Source: JAEZDC01 sp036676415 (GTDB taxonomy: Bacteria > Bacteroidota > Bacteroidia > Chitinophagales > Chitinophagaceae). From it: 64,000 nucleotides of DNA. The stretch is from the NCBI GenBank assembly GCA_036676415.1, contig JAKFCX010000039.1, forward strand, positions 1-64,000, read 5' to 3'. This document shows positions 37,256 to 45,599 of this stretch, one piece after another. The position numbers and the translations under genes were made by a program. The notes under the pieces are model-generated. The model saw nothing but the letters and a program-made list of their open reading frames with translations. It did not search any database and was not told the origin of the DNA. Every line of letters begins with the position of its first letter. Within the stretch, counting starts at the first letter, position 1.

Positions 37256-37684
37256 TCAAACCTTTAATATGGTTTTGAATCGTAACAATTCAGCTATTTC
37301 TACGGCACTCAGCGTTTCATTATTATCATACCTGGATTGTAAAAAAAGCACTCTTTTATGCTGGGGATATTTTTGAAGTATGGCATTAATAGTTTCTCCA
37401 ACAGCTGCATCTTTTTGATACATCGGTTTTGCCTGTGGCAGTTCAGACCTGGAACGTTCAGGCATTTTTTTGATCAATGCTTCCAGAGATGCAAGTCTTT
37501 CCGGCGGCATATCTGCAATCAACGCTGCTTTTTCATACAATCCCTGTAGTTGTCTTTTGGTAAGCCATCCTCTTCGCTGGTATTGCTGGTAAATACCAAT
37601 CACAAAAGATGAAACGGGATAGGCCAATACGCAATCTTCGAGCAGCTTATTTATAAAGTCGATTTTTTTCTGTTCGGGTTTCAC
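37256..37684 (-). CDS. Conserved hypothetical protein
   Basis: 142 residues, soluble, no signal, mostly helical; pattern of YPVSSFVIGIYQQYQRRGWLTKRQLQGLY and a central KKMPERSRSELP segment. No recognisable family. It is upstream of lnt on the same strand, 41 bp away, so likely in the same operon. Function unknown. Confidence 0.7.
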   Translation of the reverse strand: MKPEQKKIDFINKLLEDCVLAYPVSSFVIGIYQQYQRRGWLTKRQLQGLYEKAALIADMPPERLASLEALIKKMPERSRSELPQAKPMYQKDAAVGETINAILQKYPQHKRVLFLQSRYDNNETLSAVEIAELLRFKTILKV

Positions 37685-37761
37685 GGGATAAATATCAGCA
37701 ATAACAAGTAAATATTATTGGCATGCCAGGTGTGCAGTCACCTGTCCACCGTCTTATCAAT

Positions 37762-37793
37762 AAAAAAAGCATAAGTGTGGTTCCTTATGCTTT
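37762..37793 (-). terminator. Terminator of the 30-residue peptide gene
   Basis: AAAGCATAAG-8 nt-CTTATGCTTT with a T-run on the minus strand, 26 bp past the small ORF and separate from the downstream hypothetical gene. Confidence 0.75.
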
Positions 37794-37818
37794 CAGCTTT
37801 TCAGTAGGGGTAATGTTA

Positions 37819-37911
37819 TTAACGGCCGTTATTCGCTCTCACTGGGATCAATATTTTCTTCGGGGCTGGCTTAGTTATCAGGTCAAATAATTTCTTCAAT
37901 GTTTCTTTCAT
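37819..37911 (-). CDS. Solitary small protein, 30 residues
   Basis: Too short for routine ORF calling. Starts MKETLKKLFDLITK with an amphipathic, positively charged helix, then PAPKKILIP and a VRANNGR end: seven Lys and two Arg in 30 residues. AAAGGA lies 6 nt before the ATG, a better ribosome binding site than most genes here, and an intrinsic terminator follows. It lies alone in the 37685-38079 gap. A membrane-active or regulatory peptide would fit; that is inference. The alternative is a chance ORF in a non-coding RNA. Confidence 0.5.
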   Translation of the reverse strand: MKETLKKLFDLITKPAPKKILIPVRANNGR

Positions 37912-38059
37912 AGTCTGTCCTTTATTATAGCTGCAAGTTCATGATAAATACTATACGGATGTATTAAATAATACACATATCCATTAAAAAGATATTATGA
38001 ATACCATTTTGTTTTAAGAGCAGATTAAAAGCCGGCAAGAAGTTCCGCCATATGTTAAT

Positions 38060-38067
38060 TATTTTTG
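38060..38067 (+). promoter_or_regulatory. -7 box of pepE
   Basis: TATTTTTG matches TAnnTTTG and ends only 12 bp before the chosen ATG (38080); an ATG at 38071 is even closer. The mRNA should have almost no leader. The -33 region is weak. Confidence 0.5.
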
Positions 38068-38079
38068 CATATGAACAGG

Positions 38080-38796
38080 ATGAAAATACTTGCATTAAGC
38101 AGCTCAAGAGTCGGAAATAGTGATTACCTGGAAAAGGCTATTACACAAATAAAAAAATTCTTACCCGTTTCAGTAAAACGTATCGCCTTTATTCCGTTTG
38201 CCTATGTTGCTGAAGATCCTTCGCCATTGGTAAACATGGTGAATGCAGCTTTTGAAGGATCAGGTTATTCTATAGATGTAATTACCAAACAAAATGGCAT
38301 TGAACTTATAGAGAATGCCGATGCAATTATGGTTAGTGGTGGTAATACGTTCAAGTTGTTGCATGATCTGTATGAAACAAGCCTGCTGAATCTTGTGAAG
38401 GGTAAAGTAAAAGGCGGTACACCTTATATCGGCTGGAGTGCAGGAGCAAATATCACCGGTACTACCATTTGCACCACGAACGATATGCCTATTATTGAAC
38501 CAGAAAGCTTCAGAGCATTGAATTTCTTTCCATTCCAGATCAACCCACATTATTACAATGTTGTGATTGAAGGCCATAATGGCGAAACAAGGGACCAGCG
38601 GCTTACTGAATTTGTGAAGCTGAATAAGGATTCGAAAGTAGTTTGCTTACCTGAAGGAACAGCTTTATTGCTTATGAAAGGGAAATTGCAGTTTGTTGGT
38701 GAGAGGCCTGGTGTACTAATGCGTAATACTGGAGGCGAGATGCAAAAAGTTGACATCCAGGTGAATGAGGATATTTCCAGGCTGATGGAAGTGTAA
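38080..38796 (+). CDS. pepE: Dipeptidase E (S51), Asp-X dipeptidase
   Basis: 238 residues from MKILALSSSRVGN. Peptidase E hydrolyses Asp-X dipeptides using a Ser-His-Glu type triad in a glutamine-amidotransferase fold. Seen: IMVSGGNTFKLLHDLY, nucleophile Ser in GWSAGANI (about 121), His in NPHYYN (about 156). Upstream in-frame starts (38065 TTG, 38071 ATG) overlap the promoter box. Cytoplasmic; fits the acidic dipeptides that a DPP11-like S46 enzyme elsewhere in the window would release. Confidence 0.9.
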   Translation: MKILALSSSRVGNSDYLEKAITQIKKFLPVSVKRIAFIPFAYVAEDPSPLVNMVNAAFEGSGYSIDVITKQNGIELIENADAIMVSGGNTFKLLHDLYETSLLNLVKGKVKGGTPYIGWSAGANITGTTICTTNDMPIIEPESFRALNFFPFQINPHYYNVVIEGHNGETRDQRLTEFVKLNKDSKVVCLPEGTALLLMKGKLQFVGERPGVLMRNTGGEMQKVDIQVNEDISRLMEV

Positions 38797-38843
38797 TATC
38801 CCCGAAGAACTTATTATGGTACTTGCCGCATAAGTTGCCTAAG

Positions 38844-38893
38844 CTGAAGAGTGCGACGCAACGAAAGCTTAAAATAGCTTCAAAAGCTGGCCT
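38844..38893 (+). repeat. ~52-bp dispersed element, copy 4
   Basis: GAAGAGTGCGACGCAACGA at 38846 and AAAAGCTGGCCT about 40 bp on; upstream of the rpsF promoter. Confidence 0.6.
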
Positions 38894-38910
38894 CTAACTC
38901 AATATCTCTC

Positions 38911-38940
38911 TTGGTTTTTAGCCCCAGAACCTTACCTTTG
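38911..38940 (+). promoter_or_regulatory. Promoter of rpsF-rpsR
   Basis: TTGG (38911), 18-bp spacer, TACCTTTG (38933-38940). GCCGCCCGAACA follows, near identical to the sequence after the tRNA-fMet -7 box. Confidence 0.75.
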
Positions 38941-38999
38941 CCGCCCGAACATAGAAATTGGTCGGATTAAACAATTTTATAAACAACAAAATCAGGGTA

Positions 39000-39353
39000 A
39001 TGAACAATTACGAATTGATGGTGATTTTTACCCCTGTGCTTTCTGAAGAAGAGTTCAAATCTATTCAGAAAAAGTACACCGATTACATTACTGCAAACGG
39101 TGGAAGTATTACGCACAGCAACCCATGGGGACTAAAATCACTGGCCTACCCGGTTCAAAAGAAAACCACAGGTATTTACTGGGTTCTTGAATTCGCTGGG
39201 CCATCCAACCTCAATGAGGGTCTTAAGATCCAAATGCTACGTGACGAGCAGGTAATGCGTCACATGGTAACTAAGCTCGACAAATACGCCGTTGAGTATA
39301 ACACCAGGAAGAGAAGTGGCGTACCTACAGGAACCGAAAAAGCGGAGGGTTAA
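39000..39353 (+). CDS. rpsF: 30S ribosomal protein bS6
   Basis: 117 residues starting MNNYELMVIFTPVLSEEEF, with the S6 signatures of a split beta-alpha-beta fold (GLKSLAYPVQKKTTGIYWVLEFAG) and RDEQVMRHMV. Binds 16S rRNA as a dimer with S18. Start chosen by alignment; the frame runs open upstream to 38958. Four bp from rpsR. Confidence 0.97.
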   Translation: MNNYELMVIFTPVLSEEEFKSIQKKYTDYITANGGSITHSNPWGLKSLAYPVQKKTTGIYWVLEFAGPSNLNEGLKIQMLRDEQVMRHMVTKLDKYAVEYNTRKRSGVPTGTEKAEG

Positions 39354-39357
39354 TATC

Positions 39358-39624
39358 ATGGCAAAAGCAAATGAAATTAAGTACCTGACAGCGATTAAAG
39401 CTGAGAAGCCTAAGAAGAAATTCTGTCGTTTTAAGAAGTACGGTATTCGCTATATTGATTACAAAGACACTGAGTTCCTGAAGAAGTTCGTGAACGAACA
39501 AGGTAAATTATTACCTCGTCGTTTAACGGGAAACTCTCTTAAGTATCAGCGTAAAGTATCTGATGCAGTTAAAAAGGCTCGCCAGATGGCTTTGATGCCT
39601 TATGTAACAGATCTTTTAAAATAG
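39358..39624 (+). CDS. rpsR: 30S ribosomal protein bS18
   Basis: 88 residues starting MAKANEIKY, with CRFKKYGIRYIDYKDTEFL and the core KLLPRRLTGNSLKYQRKV typical of S18. Slightly longer N-terminus than E. coli. Co-transcribed with rpsF; the frame open upstream of 39358 overlaps rpsF and is not coding. Confidence 0.97.
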   Translation: MAKANEIKYLTAIKAEKPKKKFCRFKKYGIRYIDYKDTEFLKKFVNEQGKLLPRRLTGNSLKYQRKVSDAVKKARQMALMPYVTDLLK

Positions 39625-39690
39625 ACAATAAGTCAATCAGTCAGTAAGTCATCAATGACTCAATGACCTTTGACTTAATGACTTCTATTA
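39625..39690. repeat. Cluster of short AGTCA/TGACT repeats between rpsR and rplI
   Basis: AATAAGTCAATCAGTCAGTA and GACTTAATGACTTC blocks: six or more copies of a 5-8-bp GTCA/TGAC word in both orientations in about 60 bp. Could form several alternative hairpins in the intercistronic RNA. Confidence 0.6.
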
Positions 39691-39772
39691 TTTAGTCACC
39701 ATCCCTAATGTCGTTCATTCGGCAGACAGTCACAATCTCAGATTGGGCTCTTGGGAACTAAAAAACAAAACC

Positions 39773-40219
39773 ATGCAGGTTATTTTAATTAAAGACGTAG
39801 ACAATCTTGGTGGAGCCAATGAACTGGTAACAGTAAAAAATGGTTACGCAAGAAACTACCTCATTCCTCAGAAATACGCTGTAGAAGCAAGTCCTTCTAA
39901 TTTAAAGCAATTGCAGGAGCGTCAGAAAGTTGCTAAAAAGAAAGAAGACAAGATGCTGGCTGAGATTAAGAGCGTTATTGGCGCTTTACAATCTTCAGCT
40001 GTTAAACTCACTGCTAAAACAGGAACCAGCGGAAAGATCTTCGGTAGCATTACATCTTTACAGATTGCAAGAGCTATTCGTGATCAGAAAGGTTACGAGA
40101 TCGACCGCAAGAGAATTTCTGTATTAGAAGAAGTAAAAGAATTAGGTACACATAAAGCTTCTATTGATTTTGGTAATGGAAATAGCACCGAGATCGAATT
40201 TGAAGTGGTAAGTGAATAA
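39773..40219 (+). CDS. rplI: 50S ribosomal protein bL9
   Basis: 148 residues: MQVILIKDVDNLGGANELV, VKNGYARNYLIPQKYA in the N-terminal rRNA-binding domain, long central helix, and a GKIFGSITSLQIARAI C-terminal domain. Length typical. Last gene of the S6/S18/L9 group, followed by a strong terminator. The start is the conserved one; the frame is open upstream to 39743. Confidence 0.97.
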   Translation: MQVILIKDVDNLGGANELVTVKNGYARNYLIPQKYAVEASPSNLKQLQERQKVAKKKEDKMLAEIKSVIGALQSSAVKLTAKTGTSGKIFGSITSLQIARAIRDQKGYEIDRKRISVLEEVKELGTHKASIDFGNGNSTEIEFEVVSE

Positions 40220-40241
40220 TATTTCTTAGACCTTGGCAAAG

Positions 40242-40277
40242 AATCCCATCCGGAGTTTATTGGATGGGATTTTTTAT
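40242..40277 (+). terminator. rplI terminator
   Basis: AATCCCATCC-10 nt-GGATGGGATT followed by TTTTTA. Confidence 0.85.
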
Positions 40278-40357
40278 TTAAGGAAACAATTGCTTTAAGA
40301 ATACATTAATATAGTATTAATCCCACATTTATCAGCCGGCAAGTGCTGTGCTCTGAC

Positions 40358-40365
40358 TACATTTG
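40358..40365 (+). promoter_or_regulatory. -7 box of the TonB receptor operon
   Basis: TACATTTG, 18 bp before the ATG at 40384; CAGCCGGCAAG, a half of the dispersed element, lies at 40333. No clear -33. Confidence 0.45.
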
Positions 40366-40383
40366 CTGCACCAAAAAACACAT

Positions 40384-42954
40384 ATGCGAAAACTGATGTT
40401 GCTGATGCCTGCCTTGTTCTTTGGAACGATTGCTATGGCTCAAAACGGCAAAGATTCAACGAATCGAGCTAAAACTGACAGTATTGTAAACGAGATCAAA
40501 GATGATATCACGGAAACAATACCTACAGTAACGATAGATGATGAAGGAGATGGAGGAGGAGGTCAGGGTGTGGCTTCATTACTTACTGCAGGCCGTGATC
40601 CTTTTTACAGCGCTGCATCATTTAATTTTAATGCGGTTCGTTTCAGGATCCGGGGTTATGATAATGACCTCAATGCCACATATATGAATGGCATTCCAAT
40701 GGACAACCTTGATAATGGCTGGACACCTTTCGGCCTTTGGGGTGGTTTGAATGATGTTATGCGTAACCGTGATCTTTCTATTGCCCTTCGTGCAAACACT
40801 TTTGCTTTCGGTGATATTGGAAGTTCAACCTATATCGATTCAAGAGCCAGCAGGCAAAGAGCACAAACACAGTTTGGCTATGCTTTGTCTAACAGGAACT
40901 ACAGGCACAGGTTTACTTTCTACCATGGCACAGGCATCAGCAAAAAAGGCTGGGCATTTACTTTTGCCGGAAGCCGTCGCTGGGCCGATGAAGGTTATGT
41001 GCCAGGAACCTATTACAACGGATGGAGCTATTTTGCAGCAGTTGATAAAAGACTAAACAGCAAACATCTTCTTTCATTGGTGGTTTTTGGAGCACCTACT
41101 GAAAACGGAAGACAAACTGCAAGTGTACAGGAAGCAATGGATCTTACAGGTTCAAATTATTATAACCCAGCCTGGGGATGGCAAGGTGGCAAGAAGAGAA
41201 ACGCCAATACTGCTAAAAGCCATCAGCCTGTTATTATTCTGAATCATGAATTCAGGATGAACAATAATACAACCTGGACAAACTCCGCTGGTTATTTCTT
41301 TGGAGAAAGAGCTACCACTGCATTGGACTGGTATAACTCAGCTGATCCAAGGCCAGACTACTATAGATATTTGCCTAGCTACGATCTTGATCCTGCAATG
41401 CAGCAGCAATTGAGTAATTCAATTATGGCTAACCCCGACTTGTTACAGATTAACTGGGACAGGCTATACGAGTCAAACAGGACTAACAGCAACAATGTTA
41501 TTGCAGGTGAAGTTGTTCCTGGATCAAGATCTCGTTACATCATCCAGGACAGGGCTATTTACACAAACAGGTTAAACCTAAACTCTGTATTCAATACACG
41601 TTTTGGTAATCATGTAGATTTTACTGCAGGGGCCTCTTACCAGAAGCAGAAGAATAATTACTTCAACAGGGTGAATGACCTGTTAGGTGGTGACTTCTAT
41701 GTTGATCTGAACCAGTTTGGTGAAAGAGATTTTCCAAGTAATCCAAGTGCAGGACAAAATGATCTGAATAATCCAAACAGGATACTCGGTGAAGGTGATA
41801 AGTATGGTCACAACTACGACATCAATATAACCAAAGCTGCAGCATGGGCACAAGGTGTTTTCAAGTTTAATAAAGTAGACTTCTTTGCTGCAGTAGAATT
41901 ATCCCAAACAAATTTCTGGAGAGTTGGTCATGTAAGAAATGGCTTGTATCCGGATAATTCGTTTGGCAAGTCTGCAGTTAATGATTTCCTGAATTATGCA
42001 TTGAAAGGTGGTATCACCTATAAGATAGATGGTCGTAACTATATCTATGCAAACGCTGCCTATCTTACAAGAGCACCTTATTTTGATAATGTTTATTTAG
42101 CACCGAGAACGAGAGATTTTGTACAAAGCAATGTTGAGAGTGAGAAGATACAAACACTTGAAGGTGGATATGTGCTGAACTCGCCAAACCTGAAAGCAAG
42201 AGTAACCGGTTATTATACAAGGTTCGATAACCAGATGAATGTAATGACCTTCTATCATGATGAAGTAAGAAACTTTGTGAATTATGCCTTAGGCAATATT
42301 GATAAAGTGCATTACGGAACTGAGATTGGTGTAGAAGCAAAAGTAACTACGACCTTTTCTATTGGTGCTGCTGCAGCCATCGGACGTTATTATTACGACA
42401 GCAGGCAAACTGCACAGGTAACAGTAGATAATAACTCAAGCCAGCTGGATGTAACACAGGCAAGACAAACGATCTACTCACAGAATTTCAGGGTTCCTTC
42501 CACACCACAGGAAGCTTATAGTGTAAGCCTTAACTATCGCTCTCCTAATTTCTGGTTTGTGAGTTTAACAGGAAGCTATATGAAAGAAATGTGGCTGGAT
42601 TTTAACCCTATTCGTCGTACAAGAGCTGCTGTTGACGGTCTTGATATGGATAAGGAAGAAGATGTTACGAAAATGCACGAGATATTAGATCAAACACAAT
42701 TGGATGACCAGTTCACTGTTGACTTTTTTGGTGGCTACTCATGGAAAGTGCCAAGGAAGTATGGCGTTGGATCAAATACATTCGTTGTATTTAATGCAGG
42801 TGTTAATAATTTGCTGAACAATAAAAATATTGTGAGCGGTGGATTTGAGCAATTGCGTTTTGATTTTGAGAACAGGAACGTAAACAAGTTTCCACCTAAA
42901 TTATATTACTCATACGGAACGAACTATTTCGTTAGTGCAACATTCCGCTTCTAA
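40384..42954 (+). CDS. TonB-dependent receptor
   Basis: 856 residues. Signal peptide (MRKLMLLMPALFFGTIAMAQ), a short acidic, glycine-rich segment (DDEGDGGGGQG, about 53-63), plug domain (FRIRGYDNDLNATYMNGIPMDN) and a beta-barrel ending VSATFRF with the C-terminal Phe of outer-membrane proteins. There is no N-terminal carboxypeptidase-like domain. The ligand is unknown. 25 bp ahead of the DUF5689 lipoprotein gene, so the two form an operon resembling a SusC/SusD-like receptor-lipoprotein pair. Confidence 0.9.
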   Translation: MRKLMLLMPALFFGTIAMAQNGKDSTNRAKTDSIVNEIKDDITETIPTVTIDDEGDGGGGQGVASLLTAGRDPFYSAASFNFNAVRFRIRGYDNDLNATYMNGIPMDNLDNGWTPFGLWGGLNDVMRNRDLSIALRANTFAFGDIGSSTYIDSRASRQRAQTQFGYALSNRNYRHRFTFYHGTGISKKGWAFTFAGSRRWADEGYVPGTYYNGWSYFAAVDKRLNSKHLLSLVVFGAPTENGRQTASVQEAMDLTGSNYYNPAWGWQGGKKRNANTAKSHQPVIILNHEFRMNNNTTWTNSAGYFFGERATTALDWYNSADPRPDYYRYLPSYDLDPAMQQQLSNSIMANPDLLQINWDRLYESNRTNSNNVIAGEVVPGSRSRYIIQDRAIYTNRLNLNSVFNTRFGNHVDFTAGASYQKQKNNYFNRVNDLLGGDFYVDLNQFGERDFPSNPSAGQNDLNNPNRILGEGDKYGHNYDINITKAAAWAQGVFKFNKVDFFAAVELSQTNFWRVGHVRNGLYPDNSFGKSAVNDFLNYALKGGITYKIDGRNYIYANAAYLTRAPYFDNVYLAPRTRDFVQSNVESEKIQTLEGGYVLNSPNLKARVTGYYTRFDNQMNVMTFYHDEVRNFVNYALGNIDKVHYGTEIGVEAKVTTTFSIGAAAAIGRYYYDSRQTAQVTVDNNSSQLDVTQARQTIYSQNFRVPSTPQEAYSVSLNYRSPNFWFVSLTGSYMKEMWLDFNPIRRTRAAVDGLDMDKEEDVTKMHEILDQTQLDDQFTVDFFGGYSWKVPRKYGVGSNTFVVFNAGVNNLLNNKNIVSGGFEQLRFDFENRNVNKFPPKLYYSYGTNYFVSATFRF

Positions 42955-42979
42955 TAATATCAATTAATAAAAAATACAG

Positions 42980-44938
42980 ATGAAAAATAGAACCATTTTA
43001 TCGCTCAGCAGCCTTGCAGTAATGCTCACCGTAGTATTTGCAATGGCTTGTAACAAAAAGTTTGATGAGCCGGCAACCGTTACAGATCCAGGTGTAACGG
43101 CAAATAAAACGATCAAGGAGTTAAAAACACAATATCCAACGGTGAGTGGAGAAATGAAACTCATTACAGAAGATATCATTATCAGGGGTGTTGTTGTTGG
43201 TAACGACAGAACAGGGAACATTTATAAAACGATGTTTATCCAGGACGCTACCGCAGGTATCCAGATCGATATCGATGCTACGGGTTTATACAACATCATG
43301 CCGGTAGGTAGAGAGGTGTTTGTACTTTGTAAAGGTCTTTATATTGCCAACAATGCAAACATGATCAAACTTGCTTCACGTGTAATTGAAAATGGTTCAC
43401 CGGTTGCAGCTGGTATTCGCCAGATATATGTAGATTCTTATATCAAACGTGGAAAGCTGAACCAGCAAATTGATACTGTTATAGTTTCCAGTATTAGCCA
43501 GTTGAATAATGACCACCAGGCAATGCTCATTAAGCTCAGCAATTTTGAAGTAGCTGCAGGTGATCTGACAAAGACCTATGCAGATACTTCTGTAAATAAA
43601 GCAAACACAAATATTAGTCTGCAGAACTGCTCAGGTCAGTCTATTATTATGAGATCAAGTGGCTATGCTAATTTTGCTGCCGTTCCACTTCCTCAGGGTA
43701 ACGGTACTGTTACTGCTATTTATACGGTATTCAATACTACCAAGCAATTGGTAATTCGTGATACAGCTGATCTTCAGTTAAAAGGTCCTCGTTGTGGAAG
43801 CGGTGTTAGTCCTACGCTTGTTTACAAAACAATTGCTGAAATAAGAGCTTTAGGTGCAGGTGCAACTATTCCTGCTAATACAGGTATAAGAGGAACGATT
43901 GTTTCAAACACTGCTAACGAAGCAAATGGTAACTATCGTATCCAGGATGGAAGTGCTGCTGGCATCCAGCTTCGCTTCCCTTCATTCAACCCGGCTTTTG
44001 TATTGAATGATACAGTGAAAATAGATGTGTCTGGTCTTACAGTTGATCTTTTCAATGGAGATTTTCAAATAAACAATGTAGTAAACTCTGAAAAGATCGG
44101 AACTGCAACAGTGGTTCCAAGAGTGGCAACAGTAGCACAGGTACTTGCAAATTATGCTAACTGGACTTCAACTGTGGTTACCATCAACAATGTAACCATT
44201 ACGCAAAGCACTTCTAGTGGTACAGGTATTAATTACAATATCACTGATGCTACCGGAACGATCGTAACGTTTATCAGAACAACAATGGGTTATACCCCTC
44301 CGGCTTCTGCAACTTCTATCACTGGTTACGTATCAAGGTTTAATACAACACCTCAGATAACACTTCGTGTGCCTGCCGATGTAGTTGGTGGATCTGGTGG
44401 CCCTGGTGGTGGAACTACTTTACTCGATCAGAACTTTGAGGGTGTAACTACCAATGCAGATATTGCAATCACAGGATGGCAGAACATTGGCGAAACAGGT
44501 AATGTGAAATGGCAAGGCAAAATATTCAGCAGTAACAAGTTTGCACAAGTTTCCGCTTTTAGTTCGGCACAGCCTGTGGTTACAAGTTGGTTGATTACTC
44601 CTGCAATGAACTTAAATGCCACAACAAACGAAGTGCTTACATTCAAAACCATTGATGGGTTTAATAACGGAGCAACTTTGAAAGTATATTACTCTACCAA
44701 CTACAGTGGAAGTGGTAATCCTTCTGCTGCAACATGGACCGAGTTGACTGCAACAATTGCAAGCGGAACTACTACTGGCTATGCAACTACATGGACCAAT
44801 TCAGGTAACGTGAGTTTAGGTAGTGTTAACGGAACTGCAGTATACATCGGCTTCAAATATGAAGGAGCTGATCCTGCAAGCGGAACCAAGAAAACAACAA
44901 CTTACCAGGTAGATGATGTGAAGGTGGTAGGTCAATAA
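42980..44938 (+). CDS. DUF5689 lipoprotein with choice-of-anchor-J domain
   Basis: 652 residues. Lipoprotein signal with lipobox AMAC, then DUF5689 (about 35-255; IRGVVVGNDRTGNIYKTMFIQD and QNCSGQSIIMRSSGYANFA), a second OB-like repeat (about 270-460; IRGTIVSNTANEANGNYRIQD), a glycine-rich linker (GGSGGPGGGTT, about 472) and a C-terminal jelly-roll choice-of-anchor-J module with DQNFEGV and YQVDDVKVV. Probably surface-exposed partner of the TonB receptor. Terminator at 44961. Confidence 0.88.
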   Translation: MKNRTILSLSSLAVMLTVVFAMACNKKFDEPATVTDPGVTANKTIKELKTQYPTVSGEMKLITEDIIIRGVVVGNDRTGNIYKTMFIQDATAGIQIDIDATGLYNIMPVGREVFVLCKGLYIANNANMIKLASRVIENGSPVAAGIRQIYVDSYIKRGKLNQQIDTVIVSSISQLNNDHQAMLIKLSNFEVAAGDLTKTYADTSVNKANTNISLQNCSGQSIIMRSSGYANFAAVPLPQGNGTVTAIYTVFNTTKQLVIRDTADLQLKGPRCGSGVSPTLVYKTIAEIRALGAGATIPANTGIRGTIVSNTANEANGNYRIQDGSAAGIQLRFPSFNPAFVLNDTVKIDVSGLTVDLFNGDFQINNVVNSEKIGTATVVPRVATVAQVLANYANWTSTVVTINNVTITQSTSSGTGINYNITDATGTIVTFIRTTMGYTPPASATSITGYVSRFNTTPQITLRVPADVVGGSGGPGGGTTLLDQNFEGVTTNADIAITGWQNIGETGNVKWQGKIFSSNKFAQVSAFSSAQPVVTSWLITPAMNLNATTNEVLTFKTIDGFNNGATLKVYYSTNYSGSGNPSAATWTELTATIASGTTTGYATTWTNSGNVSLGSVNGTAVYIGFKYEGADPASGTKKTTTYQVDDVKVVGQ

Positions 44939-44960
44939 TATTCAGAATATGCTTTTAGAT

Positions 44961-44990
44961 AAAAATGCCATCTCTTTAGATGGCATTTTT
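44961..44990. terminator. Terminator after the DUF5689 gene
   Basis: AAAAATGCCATCT-CTTT-AGATGGCATTTTT: symmetric, with A/T runs on both sides, so it can serve both converging genes. Confidence 0.85.
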
Positions 44991-45019
44991 ATTACAAAAT
45001 ATTCAGCGTCGCAGTTGAT

Positions 45020-45538
45020 TTATAAAGCTAAGGTAGAAGCTTTTTCCGCTTCACTCCCAATAAACCCTTTCAATGAATTAATCAACTCAGGCGAAGCATG
45101 GTCTCCAATTTCTGTCATAGGAGCAAGGCCTTTGGAGTAATAAGTTTTTATCAAATCAGATAATTCTTCCGCATTCATTGCCACATGTAAAGGATAAGTC
45201 TTTTTAAGCATATTGCAGGTAGCTACCTGGTGATCGTTACGGTGTTCTTTCAGTTTTCCCATACGTGGGAATAAGATCAGTATTTTTTGTAATTGTGCTC
45301 CGGATACAATACTTCCTACACCGGCATGACTGATGATCAATTCTGAATTTACCAGGTAATCCGTAAAAGCGGTTGGAGAAAGTGATTTCAGTAGCTGTAG
45401 ATTGTCTGGAAGCGGATGCATCGGATCATACACAGCCTGCACGACAAAATCCTTATCAGGAAATTGCTTTGCAACTTCAATAACAGCATTTACCAACCTG
45501 TCAAAAGGAAGTTGTGTGCCTGTTGTGACAAAGATCAT
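45020..45538 (-). CDS. Glycosyltransferase family 28 C-terminal-domain protein (Alg13/PssE-like)
   Basis: 172 residues covering only the nucleotide-sugar-binding half of a GT28 enzyme: IFVTTGTQLPFDRLV at the N-terminus, ELIISHAGVGSIVSGAQLQKILILFPR and KEHRNDHQVATC (the donor-binding site). Such half-enzymes normally act with a separate membrane acceptor-binding subunit (Alg14/PssD-like). No partner is visible within this window. Role in polysaccharide or glycolipid synthesis is likely but its partner is elsewhere or it acts alone. Confidence 0.85.
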   Translation of the reverse strand: MIFVTTGTQLPFDRLVNAVIEVAKQFPDKDFVVQAVYDPMHPLPDNLQLLKSLSPTAFTDYLVNSELIISHAGVGSIVSGAQLQKILILFPRMGKLKEHRNDHQVATCNMLKKTYPLHVAMNAEELSDLIKTYYSKGLAPMTEIGDHASPELINSLKGFIGSEAEKASTLAL

Positions 45539-45599
45539 AACCGTTTTAAATTTGGTGAGTGTATGCTAAAATTATGCCTAACCTTCACAATCTCAATAG

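Noticed and set aside
38941..38999. S6:S18-binding leader RNA ahead of rpsF
   Set aside because: The leader is only about 55 nt and I could not find the hairpin with a conserved CCG bulge.
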